DNA of 64,000 bases from Methylophaga sp. OBS1 (GTDB lineage Bacteria; Pseudomonadota; Gammaproteobacteria; Nitrosococcales; Methylophagaceae), in assembly GCF_026319365.1 (NCBI RefSeq), contig NZ_JAPDMS010000003.1, forward strand, positions 124,001 to 188,000, read 5' to 3'. Shown in pieces: positions 49,222-59,760 of the stretch; position 1 is the stretch's first letter; each line of letters starts with the position of its first letter. Under the pieces are notes generated by a model. The model saw only the letters and a list, made by a program, of their open reading frames with translations. It did no database searches and was not told the DNA's origin. The position numbers and the translations under genes are program-made.

Positions 49222-50493
49222 TTATCGTAGCGTATCGGACCAGATATTTTGTGCCCAGGCTTGGGCAAAACGACCTTCCATTTCGGTGGCAGTCGACGTC
49301 GAACCGCCACCGGGCATGGCACTCATCTGCTTGTCTGCTGCATCAAAAGCAAATACCGCGGCGACGTGGCCCGCCCTCTCAGCATCAACATAGCTGTAAC
49401 AGGTATTGCCGAATTTGGGACTGGCTTCCACCGGTTGCTGTTTCAACAGAGCAATGACAGCGGCGGCGCAGACTTTGGCTTGTGAATTAGCAATATGGCC
49501 GGACTTGGGCAGGTTCGAGGCGACGGCGTCACCAATCACATGCACCCCGGCGACCGCAGTAGATTCGTAGCTTCGGAAATCCACTTCACACCAACGTCGA
49601 TCTACATTAACCGTACCGGCCAGTTCTGCGACTTTGCCGGCCTTCTGTGGCGGGATCACATTGAGCACATCGGCTTGAAAACGATCAAACAGGCTCTCCA
49701 CCGAAAGACTGTCGACATCCACGGATTCAAGCGCGTTACTCGGGTAATAATCGATGAGGCCCGGATAGTCATCTTCCCAGGCATTCTGAAACAGGGCTTT
49801 TTTGGACACGATCCCCCCGTTAGCATCGAGGATAATAAGCTTGCCGGTAGGATTATACTGCTTGAGGAACAGCGCAATCTGGCAGGCGCGCTCATACGGC
49901 CCCGGGGGACAGCGATACGGGGTGGGCGGGATTGTCATCACCACTTTACCGCCCTGCGGCATTGCCTTGAGCTGGTTGAATAACAGCTCGGTCTGCGGTC
50001 CGGCTTTCCAGGCATGCGGGATTTTGTTATTGACCACATGCGGGGTCAACATCGGCAACGTGTCGTAAATAAAATCGACACCGGGCGCGACAATCAGACG
50101 GTCATAGCCAATCTTTGTGCCATCCTTAAGCTTCACGACATGCTTTTCGGTATCTATTGAGGCCACCGTAGCCTGTAAGGTCCTCACCCGATATTGACGT
50201 GATAGCGATTGATAATCATGCGTCAGTTGCTGCAGCGTGCGGCTGCCACTCAACACCATATTGCTCTGCGGACAGGAAACAAAATAGCTGCTTTTTTCGA
50301 TCATCAGGACATCCAGATCGGGCGCCCACATCTTGAGGTATTTCGCGGCGGTGGCACCGGCAAAGCCACCACCAATCACCACCACCCGTTGCCGTTTGCT
50401 GTCAGTTTTGGCAGCCAGTTTCAACTGGGGGAATACAGCCAGCGAACTCGCAGCGGCCACTGTCTGTATCAGCCTGCGTCGGTTAACGGCCAT
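49222..50493 (-). CDS. FccB-like flavocytochrome c sulfide dehydrogenase flavoprotein
   Basis: 423 aa. A twin-arginine-like signal (NRRRLIQTVAAASSLAV) predicts export of a folded flavoprotein. FAD motif RVVVIGGGFAGATAAKYL is at 36-53. Redox cysteines are in SCPQSN and in YRCPPGPYERAC, with the FCSD-type C-terminal domain (KFGNTCYSYVD, AGHVAAVF). In FCSD it takes electrons from sulfide and passes them to the cytochrome FccA; no FccA gene is next to it, so a different acceptor or a distant cytochrome is likely. AGGAGG precedes the ATG. It is 148 bp downstream of lipA. Confidence 0.85.
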   Translation of the reverse strand: MAVNRRRLIQTVAAASSLAVFPQLKLAAKTDSKRQRVVVIGGGFAGATAAKYLKMWAPDLDVLMIEKSSYFVSCPQSNMVLSGSRTLQQLTHDYQSLSRQYRVRTLQATVASIDTEKHVVKLKDGTKIGYDRLIVAPGVDFIYDTLPMLTPHVVNNKIPHAWKAGPQTELLFNQLKAMPQGGKVVMTIPPTPYRCPPGPYERACQIALFLKQYNPTGKLIILDANGGIVSKKALFQNAWEDDYPGLIDYYPSNALESVDVDSLSVESLFDRFQADVLNVIPPQKAGKVAELAGTVNVDRRWCEVDFRSYESTAVAGVHVIGDAVASNLPKSGHIANSQAKVCAAAVIALLKQQPVEASPKFGNTCYSYVDAERAGHVAAVFAFDAADKQMSAMPGGGSTSTATEMEGRFAQAWAQNIWSDTLR

Positions 50494-50641
50494 GATTCCT
50501 CCTGTCTGTTCAGACTGTTGAACACTTGCCCAGTCTATACCAGGCTGTCCCGCTGTGGGATGTTTCAGCCGCCCTCAATATCAGCCAAATTAAGTTCCGT
50601 GAACTCATTGTTATCTGTCAGGGCATCGCCCTCGCCAGCCA

Positions 50642-51598
50642 TCAGGACACTTTTTTACCCTGAGCCTGCAGGTCAGCATGATAGGAAGAACGAACCATGG
50701 GTCCACTGGCCACATGCTCAAACCCCATCTGTTTGCCCAGTTCGCCCAGTTCATCAAATTCCGCCGGCGTGACAAAACGATCCACCGGTAGATGATGGCG
50801 GCTGGGTTGCAGATACTGGCCCAGCGTCAGCATTCGGCAACCGTGATCACGTAAGTCCTGCATCACCTGTTTGACTTCATCCATCCTCTCACCGAGCCCC
50901 AGCATCAGGCCGGATTTAGTCGGCACTTCCGGGTGCAGTTGCTGGAAGCGGCGAATCAAATCCAAAGACCACTGATAGTCAGAACCGGGACGGGCTGCCT
51001 TGTACAGGCGCGGTACTGTCTCCAGGTTGTGGTTGAAAATATCCGGCGGACTCTGGGTCAGGATGTCCAGCGCGACATCCATACGGCCACGAAAATCCGG
51101 GACAAGCACTTCAATATCAGTCGAAGGCGATTGTCGACGCACTTCATTAATACATTGCACAAAGTGATTAGCACCGCCATCCCGCAGATCATCGCGATCC
51201 ACCGAGGTAATCACGACGTGTTTGAGGCTCATCGCGGCAATCGTTTTAGCCAGATGCGCCGGCTCATTCTCGTCCAGCGGATCAGGCCGGCCATGTGCGA
51301 CATCACAGAATGGGCAGCGTCGAGTGCAGATATTACCCATGATCAGGAAAGTCGCGGTGCCGTGGGCAAAGCATTCACCCAGATTAGGGCAGGCAGCTTC
51401 TTCACAGACGCTGTGCAGATTATGCTCACGCAGCATATCCTTGATGTGCTGAACGCGCGGGTCACCATGCGATTTAGCCCGAATCCACTCCGGCTTGCGC
51501 TTGGGCTGAGTGGGCTCAATTTTGATAGGAATACGGGCAACTTTCGATTCACCCTTGAGCGCGCGAACGTCGCGTTTGCCCTCTGCTGTTTCTGTCAT
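50642..51598 (-). CDS. lipA: Lipoyl synthase
   Basis: 318-aa radical SAM enzyme that inserts sulfur into octanoyl groups. Cluster motifs: [12 protein letters not shown] (auxiliary cluster) and CTRRCPFC (SAM cluster); the C-terminal RSSYHAD supplies the Ser ligand. The ATG overlaps the lipB stop (4 nt). Last gene of the mre-lip run. Confidence 0.98.
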   Translation of the reverse strand: MTETAEGKRDVRALKGESKVARIPIKIEPTQPKRKPEWIRAKSHGDPRVQHIKDMLREHNLHSVCEEAACPNLGECFAHGTATFLIMGNICTRRCPFCDVAHGRPDPLDENEPAHLAKTIAAMSLKHVVITSVDRDDLRDGGANHFVQCINEVRRQSPSTDIEVLVPDFRGRMDVALDILTQSPPDIFNHNLETVPRLYKAARPGSDYQWSLDLIRRFQQLHPEVPTKSGLMLGLGERMDEVKQVMQDLRDHGCRMLTLGQYLQPSRHHLPVDRFVTPAEFDELGELGKQMGFEHVASGPMVRSSYHADLQAQGKKVS

Positions 51599-52209
51599 GA
51601 ATTCATACCTGTCTGCATTTGCTGATTAAATGCAGCGATAAATTGTTGTTTGGCGTCGGCCATATCCAGTGCTATACCCAGTGATGTCAGGTCAATCACT
51701 TCCAGGCCTGCCTGGCCGCAGGGATTGATATAACTGAACGGGGTCAGGTCCATATCAATATTAAAACTGACACCATGATAACAGGCGCCGCGTTTGACCC
51801 GTAAACCCAGTGAGGCAATCTTGCGCTCATCGACATAAACACCCGGGGCATCTTTTCGGGCATAAGCATTGATATCAAAGGCTGCCAGCATGCAAATCAC
51901 CGTCTGCTCCAGGCGATTGACCATGTCTCTGACACCGGACTGGTGGCGGCGAAGGTCAATCAAGGGATAAGCGACAAGCTGTCCGGGACCATGGTAAGTG
52001 ACCTGACCACCGCGATCAGTTGCCACCAGCGGAATATCATGCAGATCAAGCACATGTTCAGCCTGACCGTTGGCGCCCTGAGTGAAGACCGGCTGGTGCT
52101 CCAGCAGCCAGAGTTCGTCCTCGGTATCGGCGTCACGGCTCAGCGTAAATTCACGCATCTTATCGACCACCGGTTGATAGTCGACAAGCCCCAGGTCTTT
52201 AATGATCAT
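51595..52209 (-). CDS. lipB: Octanoyl-[ACP]:protein N-octanoyltransferase
   Basis: 204 aa. It moves octanoate from acyl carrier protein to lipoyl domains. Conserved [20 protein letters not shown] and [10 protein letters not shown]; the catalytic Cys is in [11 protein letters not shown] and Lys in [12 protein letters not shown]. It overlaps ybeD by one base and lipA by 4 nt. Confidence 0.97.
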   Translation of the reverse strand: MIIKDLGLVDYQPVVDKMREFTLSRDADTEDELWLLEHQPVFTQGANGQAEHVLDLHDIPLVATDRGGQVTYHGPGQLVAYPLIDLRRHQSGVRDMVNRLEQTVICMLAAFDINAYARKDAPGVYVDERKIASLGLRVKRGACYHGVSFNIDMDLTPFSYINPCGQAGLEVIDLTSLGIALDMADAKQQFIAAFNQQMQTGMNS

Positions 52210-52487
52210 CAGAGCACGTATTTGATGCGGTGATGGCTGGTCAGGTCCTGATAAATCGCATCAAGCTGCGGCTTGCTGGTCGCGCGGATGGTCACCGTAA
52301 TGGAGGTGAATTTACCACCGGAGCTCTGACGGCTGCTAACCGCACCTTCTGAAATATCTTCCACATGGCGACGGATGATTTCTACCACAATCTGGTCCAG
52401 ATCCTCACTGGTTTCCCCCATGGCTTTGATCGCAAAATCACAGGGGAATTCGAGCAGGGTTTCCTGTTGTTTATCCTGTTCGCTCAT
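52209..52487 (-). CDS. DUF493 family protein YbeD
   Basis: 92 aa, DUF493/YbeD, an ACT-like fold. FPCDFAIKAMGET and the KFTSITVTIRATSKPQLDAIY segment match. Its place between dacA and lipB is conserved in enterobacteria. Function unknown; a small regulatory role is proposed for the family. Confidence 0.94.
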   Translation of the reverse strand: MSEQDKQQETLLEFPCDFAIKAMGETSEDLDQIVVEIIRRHVEDISEGAVSSRQSSGGKFTSITVTIRATSKPQLDAIYQDLTSHHRIKYVL

Positions 52488-53332
52488 ACGCTGCCCTCCG
52501 TCTTAAAACGCTGGTAAAGCGCATCAAGCTGCTGCCAGACCGGGCCTGGTTTACCATTACCGACCGGCGCATCATCCAGCGTTGTTACCGGCAACAACTC
52601 ACGGGTGGAACTGCTGATCCAGATTTCATCGGCCTGTTTCAGCTGCTCGGCTGAGACCGCCTGTTCGCGATACGAAACACCGGCTGAACGGGCCAGTTCC
52701 AGCACCACATCCCGGGTGATGCCGGGCAGTACTTTCTCGTCTTTGGGCGCGGTATAAATCACGCCATCCAGTACCGCATAGCTGTTGCTGGCAGAGCCTT
52801 CAGTCATATAACCATCGCGGATCAGAATGGCTTCCTGGGCACCGGCATCCTGCGCCTGCTGTCTCAGAAGGCTATTGGGTAACAGGGTAATCGCCTTGAT
52901 GTCGCATTGAGCCCAGCGAATATCCTTGACTGTAATCGCCTTGATGCCATCCTGTTTATACCATTCAGGCAGCGGCTTGATCGGATTGCTCATGACAAAG
53001 GCGGTGGGTTCGACGCCTTCTGGGAAGACATGATCACGTGGCGCAACGCCTCGTGTGACCTGCAGATACACCGCCTGATTCTCACCCTCATTGTCTTTCA
53101 CCAGGCGAGCGATAATCTCGCTCCACTGTTCGATACTGTAGGGGTTAGCCATGCGAACCCCATCCAGACTGCGTTGCAGACGATGTAAATGCTCATTCAG
53201 ACAGAATGGCAGGCCCTGATAAACCGGGATAACCTCATAGACCCCATCGCCGAGCAAAAAGCCACGATCAAGCACAGAAACCTGAGCCTGATCAGCCGGC
53301 AGGTACTCGCCGTTTAAAAATACGGTTCTCAC
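52484..53332 (-). CDS. dat: D-amino-acid transaminase (class IV)
   Basis: 282-aa PLP enzyme of fold type IV. FLNGEYLPADQAQVSVLDRGFLLGDGVYEV-type start (quoted in part: DRGFLLGDGVYEV), the PLP Lys in DIKAITLLPN, and EAILIRDGYMTEGSASNSY. It interconverts D-alanine and D-glutamate, so it links to peptidoglycan precursors, fitting the flanking dacA. The start codon is GTG, 3 nt after the dacA stop. Branched-chain or aminodeoxychorismate lyase activity is the alternative within the family. Confidence 0.88.
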   Translation of the reverse strand: MRTVFLNGEYLPADQAQVSVLDRGFLLGDGVYEVIPVYQGLPFCLNEHLHRLQRSLDGVRMANPYSIEQWSEIIARLVKDNEGENQAVYLQVTRGVAPRDHVFPEGVEPTAFVMSNPIKPLPEWYKQDGIKAITVKDIRWAQCDIKAITLLPNSLLRQQAQDAGAQEAILIRDGYMTEGSASNSYAVLDGVIYTAPKDEKVLPGITRDVVLELARSAGVSYREQAVSAEQLKQADEIWISSSTRELLPVTTLDDAPVGNGKPGPVWQQLDALYQRFKTEGSV

Positions 53333-53335
53333 TAG

Positions 53336-54484
53336 TTAGCCCCAGATCCACAACAGAATGTGGTCAATCAGACGTCGCCACCAGCTCCCCTGCTCGACCG
53401 CATTGAGGGCCACCAGCGGTTGTTTGGCAACCACTTCCTCACCCAGGCGAATCTCAACTTCACCCAGCACAGTGCCCGCTTCGATAGGGGCAATCACCGG
53501 TTGCTGAATATTGGTACTGGCAACCAGATCATCATACTGACCGCGTGGCACAGTGACTGATAGGCTCTGCGCTAGACCTAAAGCCAGCGTGTCCTGAGCC
53601 CCTTTCCAGACCTTGGTGTCAGTGATGCTGGCATTAGCCTGATACAGCTGATGGGTTTCAAAGAAACGGAAACCGTAATTCAGCAATTTCTGAGTTTCCT
53701 GAGCACGGGCGTTTTCACTGCGGGTACCGAGCACAACGGTAATCAACCGCATATCACCCCGCTTAGCGGAAGCGGCGAGACAAAACCCGGCTTCTTCGGT
53801 GTGGCCTGTTTTCAGACCATCAACACTGTTATCCCGCCACAACAGTTTGTTGCGGTTATGCTGGGTAATCTCGTTATAGGTAAATTCCTTTTCCGCGTAC
53901 CACTCGTAGTGTTCGGGAAAGTCACGAATCAGTGCCGCAGACAAAGTCGCAATGTCACGCGCCGTAGTGTAATGATCGGGATCAGGCAGTCCGGTCGCAT
54001 TCATGTAGTTAGTGTTGTACATACCCAGTTGCTGCGCATATTGATTCATCATCTGCGCGAAGACTTCTTCACTGCCAGCGATATGCTCGGCCAGGGCCAC
54101 CGCGGCATCATTACCGGACTGCACGATCATGCCGCGCAGCAACGCTTCCACTGACACCTTGGTATTCACCTTGATAAAGCTGCGCGATCCAATCATGCGC
54201 CAGGCTTTTTCACTGATCAGGACTTCATCGTCCAGCGCGATATTACCGGCATGCAGCTCATGGGATACCACATACGAGGTCATCAGTTTGGTAATACTGG
54301 CGGGCGGCAGTTTTTCATCCGGGTTCTCAGCGGCCAGTACTTTGCCACTGTCGTAGTCGATCAGAATATGGGATTTGGCCGCGACCGCCGGTGCCGAGGG
54401 CTTAGGCGCAACGACGCCAGCCTGCACCGAAACAAAAGCAGTCAGAAATAAAAAAAATAAAACAACTTTCGTGTTTTTCAGCAT
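53336..54484 (-). CDS. dacA: D-alanyl-D-alanine carboxypeptidase (PBP5/6 family)
   Basis: 382 aa. Signal peptide (VVLFFLFLTAFVSVQAG), then SxxK in SITKLMTSY, SxN in SGNDAAVALAEH and KTG in DGLKTGHTEEAGF. It trims the terminal D-Ala of peptidoglycan stems. The C-terminal amphipathic helix (WWRRLIDHILLWIWG) anchors it to the inner membrane. Part of the mrd-rlpA-dacA run. Confidence 0.96.
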   Translation of the reverse strand: MLKNTKVVLFFLFLTAFVSVQAGVVAPKPSAPAVAAKSHILIDYDSGKVLAAENPDEKLPPASITKLMTSYVVSHELHAGNIALDDEVLISEKAWRMIGSRSFIKVNTKVSVEALLRGMIVQSGNDAAVALAEHIAGSEEVFAQMMNQYAQQLGMYNTNYMNATGLPDPDHYTTARDIATLSAALIRDFPEHYEWYAEKEFTYNEITQHNRNKLLWRDNSVDGLKTGHTEEAGFCLAASAKRGDMRLITVVLGTRSENARAQETQKLLNYGFRFFETHQLYQANASITDTKVWKGAQDTLALGLAQSLSVTVPRGQYDDLVASTNIQQPVIAPIEAGTVLGEVEIRLGEEVVAKQPLVALNAVEQGSWWRRLIDHILLWIWG

Positions 54485-54507
54485 GATGAACTCTCAGGAA
54501 AAAAGAT

Positions 54508-55323
54508 TTAATCGACGACGATATGGCTGTCGCGAAAGCCGAGTCCGACCAATCTGGCAGCCAGATCATCACCATAAGCCACACTGGCCAACGGTCCTAC
54601 TCTGACCCGATACAGGGTACCCTGGACACCACTCACCGGCATGATAGTGACGCTGTCCGCGATATCCTGCTGCAGACGGGATTTAACCTGCTCGGCGCGA
54701 TTGAGACTACTAAATGCCCCCACCTGCAGAAACATCGCGGCTGAGCTCGCCGACTTTACCGGCTGAGACTCCCGCTTGATCGAGGTCACTCTCTTACTGG
54801 CACTACCGGGAGTAATTGCCCGCACTTCCACCAAACCAGTGCCTTTAGCAACAATCCCCAGTTTGGTGGCAGCGCTATATGATAAATCAATCAGACGGTT
54901 GTCGTGAAATGGTCCGCGATCATTCACCTTCACAACAACCCTGCGGCCGTTTTCAAGGTTGGTGACCTCCACATAACTCGGTAGCGGCAGTGTTTTATGT
55001 GCCGCCGTCATTTCATACATATCGTAAATTTCACCGCTGGAAGTCCGGCGCCCATGAAACTTGGTGCCATACCAGGAGGCTATGCCCTTTTCTCGATAGC
55101 CTTCAGCGCTGGTTAGCGTGTAATAACTTTTACCGAAAACTTCGTACTGGGCGGGATTACCGTATTTACTGCGCGGCTCGACCTTGGGTACCGCGTCCGG
55201 TATCTGACTGATGTCAGGCACCTTACGTGGTGCACCGTCTTTTTCAGAAACACTGCTGCAGGAAATCAACAACAGATAAGCCAGCGTCAGCGCTGCTCTC
55301 CGCCAGAAAACGGTCAATCTCAT
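54508..55323 (-). CDS. rlpA: Septal ring lytic transglycosylase RlpA
   Basis: 271-aa lipoprotein (lipobox LLISC, Cys22). Double-psi beta-barrel at about 75-170 (GIASWYGTKFHGRRTSSGE; catalytic-type GPFHDNRLIDLS) and a C-terminal SPOR domain (about 195-270) that binds denuded glycan. It overlaps mltB by one base (TAATG). Confidence 0.95.
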   Translation of the reverse strand: MRLTVFWRRAALTLAYLLLISCSSVSEKDGAPRKVPDISQIPDAVPKVEPRSKYGNPAQYEVFGKSYYTLTSAEGYREKGIASWYGTKFHGRRTSSGEIYDMYEMTAAHKTLPLPSYVEVTNLENGRRVVVKVNDRGPFHDNRLIDLSYSAATKLGIVAKGTGLVEVRAITPGSASKRVTSIKRESQPVKSASSAAMFLQVGAFSSLNRAEQVKSRLQQDIADSVTIMPVSGVQGTLYRVRVGPLASVAYGDDLAARLVGLGFRDSHIVVD

Positions 55324-56300
55324 TACAATTCACCGAATTGATGGCGGATAGCCTCCGCCAGCTGAACCACCGCCATCGCATACATACGGCTGTGATTATA
55401 GCGGGTGATGGCATAAAAATTCTGCCGACCCAGCCAGTACTCCTCGCCATCGGGCTGCGTCAGGGCAATGACCGATAGTGAGTCATTACCTGCTGGTAAC
55501 TGTGCCAGCGAAAAACCGGCTGTAGCCAGTTGCTCACGACTGAATGCCGGTTTCAGGTCGGTGCCATTGATGCCCTCTGGCAGTGATGTATCGAGTTCCG
55601 TGCGATGCACAATGCTCTCCCCCGGTACCCAGCCATGCACGGCCAGATAGTTGGCGATACTGCCAATAGCATCAGTGGGGTTATTCCAGATATCCCGGTG
55701 GCCATCGCCATCAAAATCCACCGCATAGGCCCGATAGCTGCTGGGCATAAACTGGCCCAGTCCCATGGCCCCGGCATAGGAACCGACTGGTTCCAGCTGG
55801 GACATCTGTTCTTCACGGGTGAGGATAAGGAAGTTCTCCAGTTCACTGGTAAAAAAGGGACTCCGCGGCGGGTAACGGAAAGCCAGCGTCGACAGGGCAT
55901 CGATCACCCGGAAACTACCGACATTACCACCGTAACGGGTTTCTACACCCAGAATTGATACGATGATTTCGGCGGGTACACCGTATTGCTGTTCAGCCTC
56001 AGCCAGGGCTTCTTTGTGCTGCTGCCAGAATTCTACACCGCCAGCGATACGCGAACCGGTCAGAAAAATATCACGGTACTCATACCAGGGCTTGCTCTTT
56101 TCTGCTGGTCTGGAAATCGCCTTAAGGATGCTGTCCTTGACCTCCACTTCAGCAAAAACCCGTTCCAGCTCCGCTTCGTTAAAACCGTGTTCAGTGACCA
56201 TTTTGTCAATAAACTGAGGCAGATCCGGTAAGTCCGGATTGGCCATAACAGGCAGAGAAGTCAGACACAACAAAGCACTACTGAACACAAACTGTTTCAC
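55323..56300 (-). CDS. mltB: Lytic murein transglycosylase B
   Basis: 325 aa. Signal peptide ends near VMANP, with no clear lipobox, so it may be soluble periplasmic, unlike E. coli MltB. The catalytic Glu is in GVETRYGGNVGSF, followed by GAMGLGQFMPSSYRAYAVDFDGDG. It cleaves glycan strands to anhydromuropeptides. The start codon is GTG and overlaps the rodA stop. Confidence 0.95.
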   Translation of the reverse strand: MKQFVFSSALLCLTSLPVMANPDLPDLPQFIDKMVTEHGFNEAELERVFAEVEVKDSILKAISRPAEKSKPWYEYRDIFLTGSRIAGGVEFWQQHKEALAEAEQQYGVPAEIIVSILGVETRYGGNVGSFRVIDALSTLAFRYPPRSPFFTSELENFLILTREEQMSQLEPVGSYAGAMGLGQFMPSSYRAYAVDFDGDGHRDIWNNPTDAIGSIANYLAVHGWVPGESIVHRTELDTSLPEGINGTDLKPAFSREQLATAGFSLAQLPAGNDSLSVIALTQPDGEEYWLGRQNFYAITRYNHSRMYAMAVVQLAEAIRHQFGEL

Positions 56301-57430
56301 GGCGACATCATCCTTCGGTGAGTATGAATAGACATCAGGATACCGAAGCCGGCAAGCAAGGTCACCATCGAGGTGCCACCATAACTCACCAGCGGCAGGG
56401 GCACCCCGACCACAGGTAATAAGCCGGTAACCATACCGACATTAACAAACACATAAACCAGGAATGTAATCGAGATACTGCCGGCCAGCAGTCGTGAAAA
56501 ACTGCTTTGCGCCTGACTGGCAATAAACAGGCCTCGTCCCGCAATCAACAGGTACAGGCACAGTATCAAAGCGGCACCGGCAAGGCCAAACTCTTCGGCA
56601 ATCACAGCGAATATGAAGTCGGTCGAACGCTCCGGCAGAAACTCAAGGTGAGACTGGGTACCCTGCAGCCAGCCCTGACCGAAGGTACCGCCCGAGCCGA
56701 TGGCGATTTTCGATTGAATAATGTGATAGCCGGCCCCCAGCGGATCATTTTCCGGATTAAGAAAGGTCAGCACCCGACGCCGCTGATAGTCGTGCATGAA
56801 GTACCACAACACGGGCGCCGCCGCCGCGCAGGTACTGATAAAGCCGATAATCAGTTTCCAGCTGATCCCGGCCAGAAAAAGCACAATCAAACCAGAGCTT
56901 GCAATCAGTATGGCCGTGCCCAAATCCGGCTGTTTGGCAATCAGAAATGCCGGCAGTCCAATCAGTACCAGGCTCATCAGCACGCGTAATGCTGTGGGAG
57001 GTAAGGGACGTTCGGCCAGAAACGCGGCCACCAGAATGGGGACTGCCAGCTTGATAATTTCGGAAGGCTGGAACCGGAAAAAGCCAAGATTGAGCCAGCG
57101 TTGTGCCCCCTTTCCTTCATGACCGAACAGTAACACCGCGCCCAGTAGTATCAGACCAAATGCATAGAGCCAGTAGGCGCTGTCACGCATCCTGTCCGGA
57201 TGAATCTGGGCCACTACCAGCATAGCCCCCATAGCGACACCGAGCCTGACCAACTGGCGGATAATCAGTCCCGTATCCTGACCGCCCGCACTGTATAGCA
57301 TCATCAAGCCAACACCGAGCAACAGCACCAGGCCGAATAACAGCATCGCATCAATATGCAACAGCTGGAATAGCCTTCCCGGTTGCCAGGATGGCCGCTG
57401 TGGTCTGTCACTGATCAGGCTGTGGTTCAT
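56297..57430 (-). CDS. rodA: Rod shape-determining SEDS glycosyltransferase RodA
   Basis: 377 aa with about ten transmembrane helices. SEDS signatures: RFQPSEIIKLAVPI, KQPDLGTAI, GGTFGQGWLQGTQS and LPERSTDFIFAVIAEEFG. It polymerises glycan together with PBP2. The ATG at 57430 is preferred; a longer reading starts with TTG. It overlaps mrdA by 23 nt. Confidence 0.96.
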   Translation of the reverse strand: MNHSLISDRPQRPSWQPGRLFQLLHIDAMLLFGLVLLLGVGLMMLYSAGGQDTGLIIRQLVRLGVAMGAMLVVAQIHPDRMRDSAYWLYAFGLILLGAVLLFGHEGKGAQRWLNLGFFRFQPSEIIKLAVPILVAAFLAERPLPPTALRVLMSLVLIGLPAFLIAKQPDLGTAILIASSGLIVLFLAGISWKLIIGFISTCAAAAPVLWYFMHDYQRRRVLTFLNPENDPLGAGYHIIQSKIAIGSGGTFGQGWLQGTQSHLEFLPERSTDFIFAVIAEEFGLAGAALILCLYLLIAGRGLFIASQAQSSFSRLLAGSISITFLVYVFVNVGMVTGLLPVVGVPLPLVSYGGTSMVTLLAGFGILMSIHTHRRMMSP

Positions 57431-59276
57431 CCAGTTCCAATCCGAAATGTTCAATCATCATTTTGCGGGCTATCGGTGCGGCAGTCTTACTACCACTCCC
57501 ACCATTTTCCACCACCACCGCGACCACAAATTCAGGCTTATCGGCCGGAGCAAAAGCAATAAACAACGCATGATCATGCAGCTTTCTTTCCAGTGTTTCC
57601 GCGTCGTATTTCTCATCCTGAGCAATACCGAAAACCTGGGCGGTGCCGGTTTTTCCGGCCACCTTGAATGGCATATCTTTGCCGACATGTCTGGCGGTAC
57701 CGCGCTCTCCGTGAATCACTTCAACCATAGAGTCTACCACCGCTTCCCAATGCTGACTGTCCTGCATCGGCAGGCTTGTAACACGCTCACTACCACGCAG
57801 TTCCATCTCACTTTGCCCTGCTTTACGACTGGCACGAACGACCTGAGGTTCCTGCATGACGCCACGCATGGCAAGGGTTGAAGTGGCATGAGCCAGTTGA
57901 ATCGGTGTGGTCTGATTAAAGCCCTGCCCAATACCCGAGATCAGCGTCTCGCCCGGGAACCAGGCCTGGTTGCGACTGGCCCGTTTCCACTCTCTCGACG
58001 GCGACAAACCGCTGCTTTCACTGGGGATATCGATACCGGTCTGGTGACCGAAGCCAAACAGATCAAGAAAGTTGTGCAAGCGATCAATGCCCAGTGCATG
58101 GGCGAGATCATAGAAATAGACGTCACAGGACTGGGCCACCGCGGCGTTCATGTCCATCATGCCGTGACCATGGTGTTTCCAGCAGCGGTAGCGATGATCA
58201 TGGCCGGGTAAGGTATACCAGCCCGGGCAATAGGTTTTGGAGTGCTCTGTGACCACGCCCAGCTCCAGCCCGGCCAGCGCCACAAACGGCTTTAATGTCG
58301 ACCCCGGAGGATAACTGCCACGCAAAGCCCGGTCATACAAGGGGCGCTCGGGAGAGTCTCTGAGTGCAGCGTAATCTTTACTGCTGATGCCGGACACAAA
58401 CAGGTTGGGATCAAAGTCCGGTTTACTGACCAGCGCCAGGACGCCGCCGGTCCGGGGGTCCATCGCCACCACCGAGCCATTGAAATCGGTTAGCGACTCA
58501 CTGGCGACGCGTTGCAGATTAATGTCCAGATTGAGATATAAATCATCACCCGACTGGGACGAGACGGACATCAGCTCACGAACAATACGACCCTGCACAT
58601 TGGTCTCAACCTGGCGGTATCCGACATCACCATGCAGGATCTCTTCATATTCCTTTTCTACCCCTGTCTTGCCTATCTGCAAGGTCCCTTTGTAATCCTG
58701 CTGGTCGATGATCTGCAGTTCACGCTCATTAATCCGCCCCACATAGCCCACTGCATGGGCAAACAGGTTGCCCTGTGGGTAATGACGTATCAGCCGGCCC
58801 TGAACATCAACACCGGGAAAGCGGTAACGGTTGGCAGAAAAGCGGGCAACCTCCTCTTCAGTCAGACGTTGTCTGATCACCACCTGTTGGAAGCGACGGT
58901 GTCGCTTGAGACGCGTCTGGAAGTCAGCGATATCTTCATCTGTCAGTGCCAGTAGCTGGGATAATTCATCAAGCGTATGGTCTATATCCTCAACTTTTTC
59001 AGGCACCATTTCCAGACTAAAGGTGGGGATATTTTCGGCAATAATTACACCGTTCCGATCATAAATCAGCCCCCGCTGTGGCGGCAGTGGCTCGATATCG
59101 ACACGATTGCGATTGGAGAGTGAATCAAAATGTTCATATTCGAACACCTGCAACACCACCAGCCTGACAACAACCACGCTGAATACCAGAATCGAGAGCA
59201 AGGCAGCGACCAGTAGCCGCCCGTTGATTAAGCGGCTTTCACGGAAATGATCTTTCAGCGTGAAGCGTGTCGACAT
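57408..59276 (-). CDS. mrdA: Peptidoglycan transpeptidase PBP2
   Basis: 622 aa. One N-terminal transmembrane helix (about 22-45), a dimerisation domain, and a transpeptidase domain with SxxK in YPPGSTLKPFVAL, SxN-like in QSCDVYFYD and KTG in VAGKTGTAQV. It crosslinks elongation peptidoglycan with RodA. It lies 4 nt after the mreD stop. Confidence 0.97.
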   Translation of the reverse strand: MSTRFTLKDHFRESRLINGRLLVAALLSILVFSVVVVRLVVLQVFEYEHFDSLSNRNRVDIEPLPPQRGLIYDRNGVIIAENIPTFSLEMVPEKVEDIDHTLDELSQLLALTDEDIADFQTRLKRHRRFQQVVIRQRLTEEEVARFSANRYRFPGVDVQGRLIRHYPQGNLFAHAVGYVGRINERELQIIDQQDYKGTLQIGKTGVEKEYEEILHGDVGYRQVETNVQGRIVRELMSVSSQSGDDLYLNLDINLQRVASESLTDFNGSVVAMDPRTGGVLALVSKPDFDPNLFVSGISSKDYAALRDSPERPLYDRALRGSYPPGSTLKPFVALAGLELGVVTEHSKTYCPGWYTLPGHDHRYRCWKHHGHGMMDMNAAVAQSCDVYFYDLAHALGIDRLHNFLDLFGFGHQTGIDIPSESSGLSPSREWKRASRNQAWFPGETLISGIGQGFNQTTPIQLAHATSTLAMRGVMQEPQVVRASRKAGQSEMELRGSERVTSLPMQDSQHWEAVVDSMVEVIHGERGTARHVGKDMPFKVAGKTGTAQVFGIAQDEKYDAETLERKLHDHALFIAFAPADKPEFVVAVVVENGGSGSKTAAPIARKMMIEHFGLELDEPQPDQ

Positions 59277-59280
59277 AAGG

Positions 59281-59760
59281 TCAGCTTACCTGAAATGTAC
59301 GACGGATTTTACGCAGCAGGGCATACATCACCGGCCACATCAGCGTACTGGTAATGACTGGCATCCATATAATCCAGCTCATATCGGGACCGGCAGCCAG
59401 AATGGCAACGAGATGCACCAGCAATACGACAGAAAAGATCGTCAGTGCCTGCTGCCATAGAGGATACTGCCGAAGCTGCAGGTGGAATCGCGCAATCAAA
59501 TAAACTGCCAGTGCATAGCTGAATGCCATGATGCCCAGCGTGGTACCCATCATCGCATCCATCAGCAGCCCCGTCAGCCAGCCTACCCCGATGCTGACAC
59601 GATGCGGCAGGGCCATGGCCCAGTAAATCAGGGTCATCACCACCCATTCAGGACGGAAATAACGCGCCAAATCCGGCAGAGGCACCAGCATCAGCAACAT
59701 GGCGATAACTAGGGTAATCGCAATCACAAAGCCATTTCTGGACTCAGCGGTTGTCGCCAT
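59281..59760 (-). CDS. mreD: Rod shape-determining protein MreD
   Basis: 159 aa, about five transmembrane helices; GFVIAITLVIAMLLMLVPLP and GWLTGLLMDAMMGTTLGIMAF are typical. It links MreC to the elongasome. The ATG at 59760 is chosen for its strong GGAGG 6 nt upstream; it overlaps the mreC 3' end by 17 nt. Confidence 0.93.
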   Translation of the reverse strand: MATTAESRNGFVIAITLVIAMLLMLVPLPDLARYFRPEWVVMTLIYWAMALPHRVSIGVGWLTGLLMDAMMGTTLGIMAFSYALAVYLIARFHLQLRQYPLWQQALTIFSVVLLVHLVAILAAGPDMSWIIWMPVITSTLMWPVMYALLRKIRRTFQVS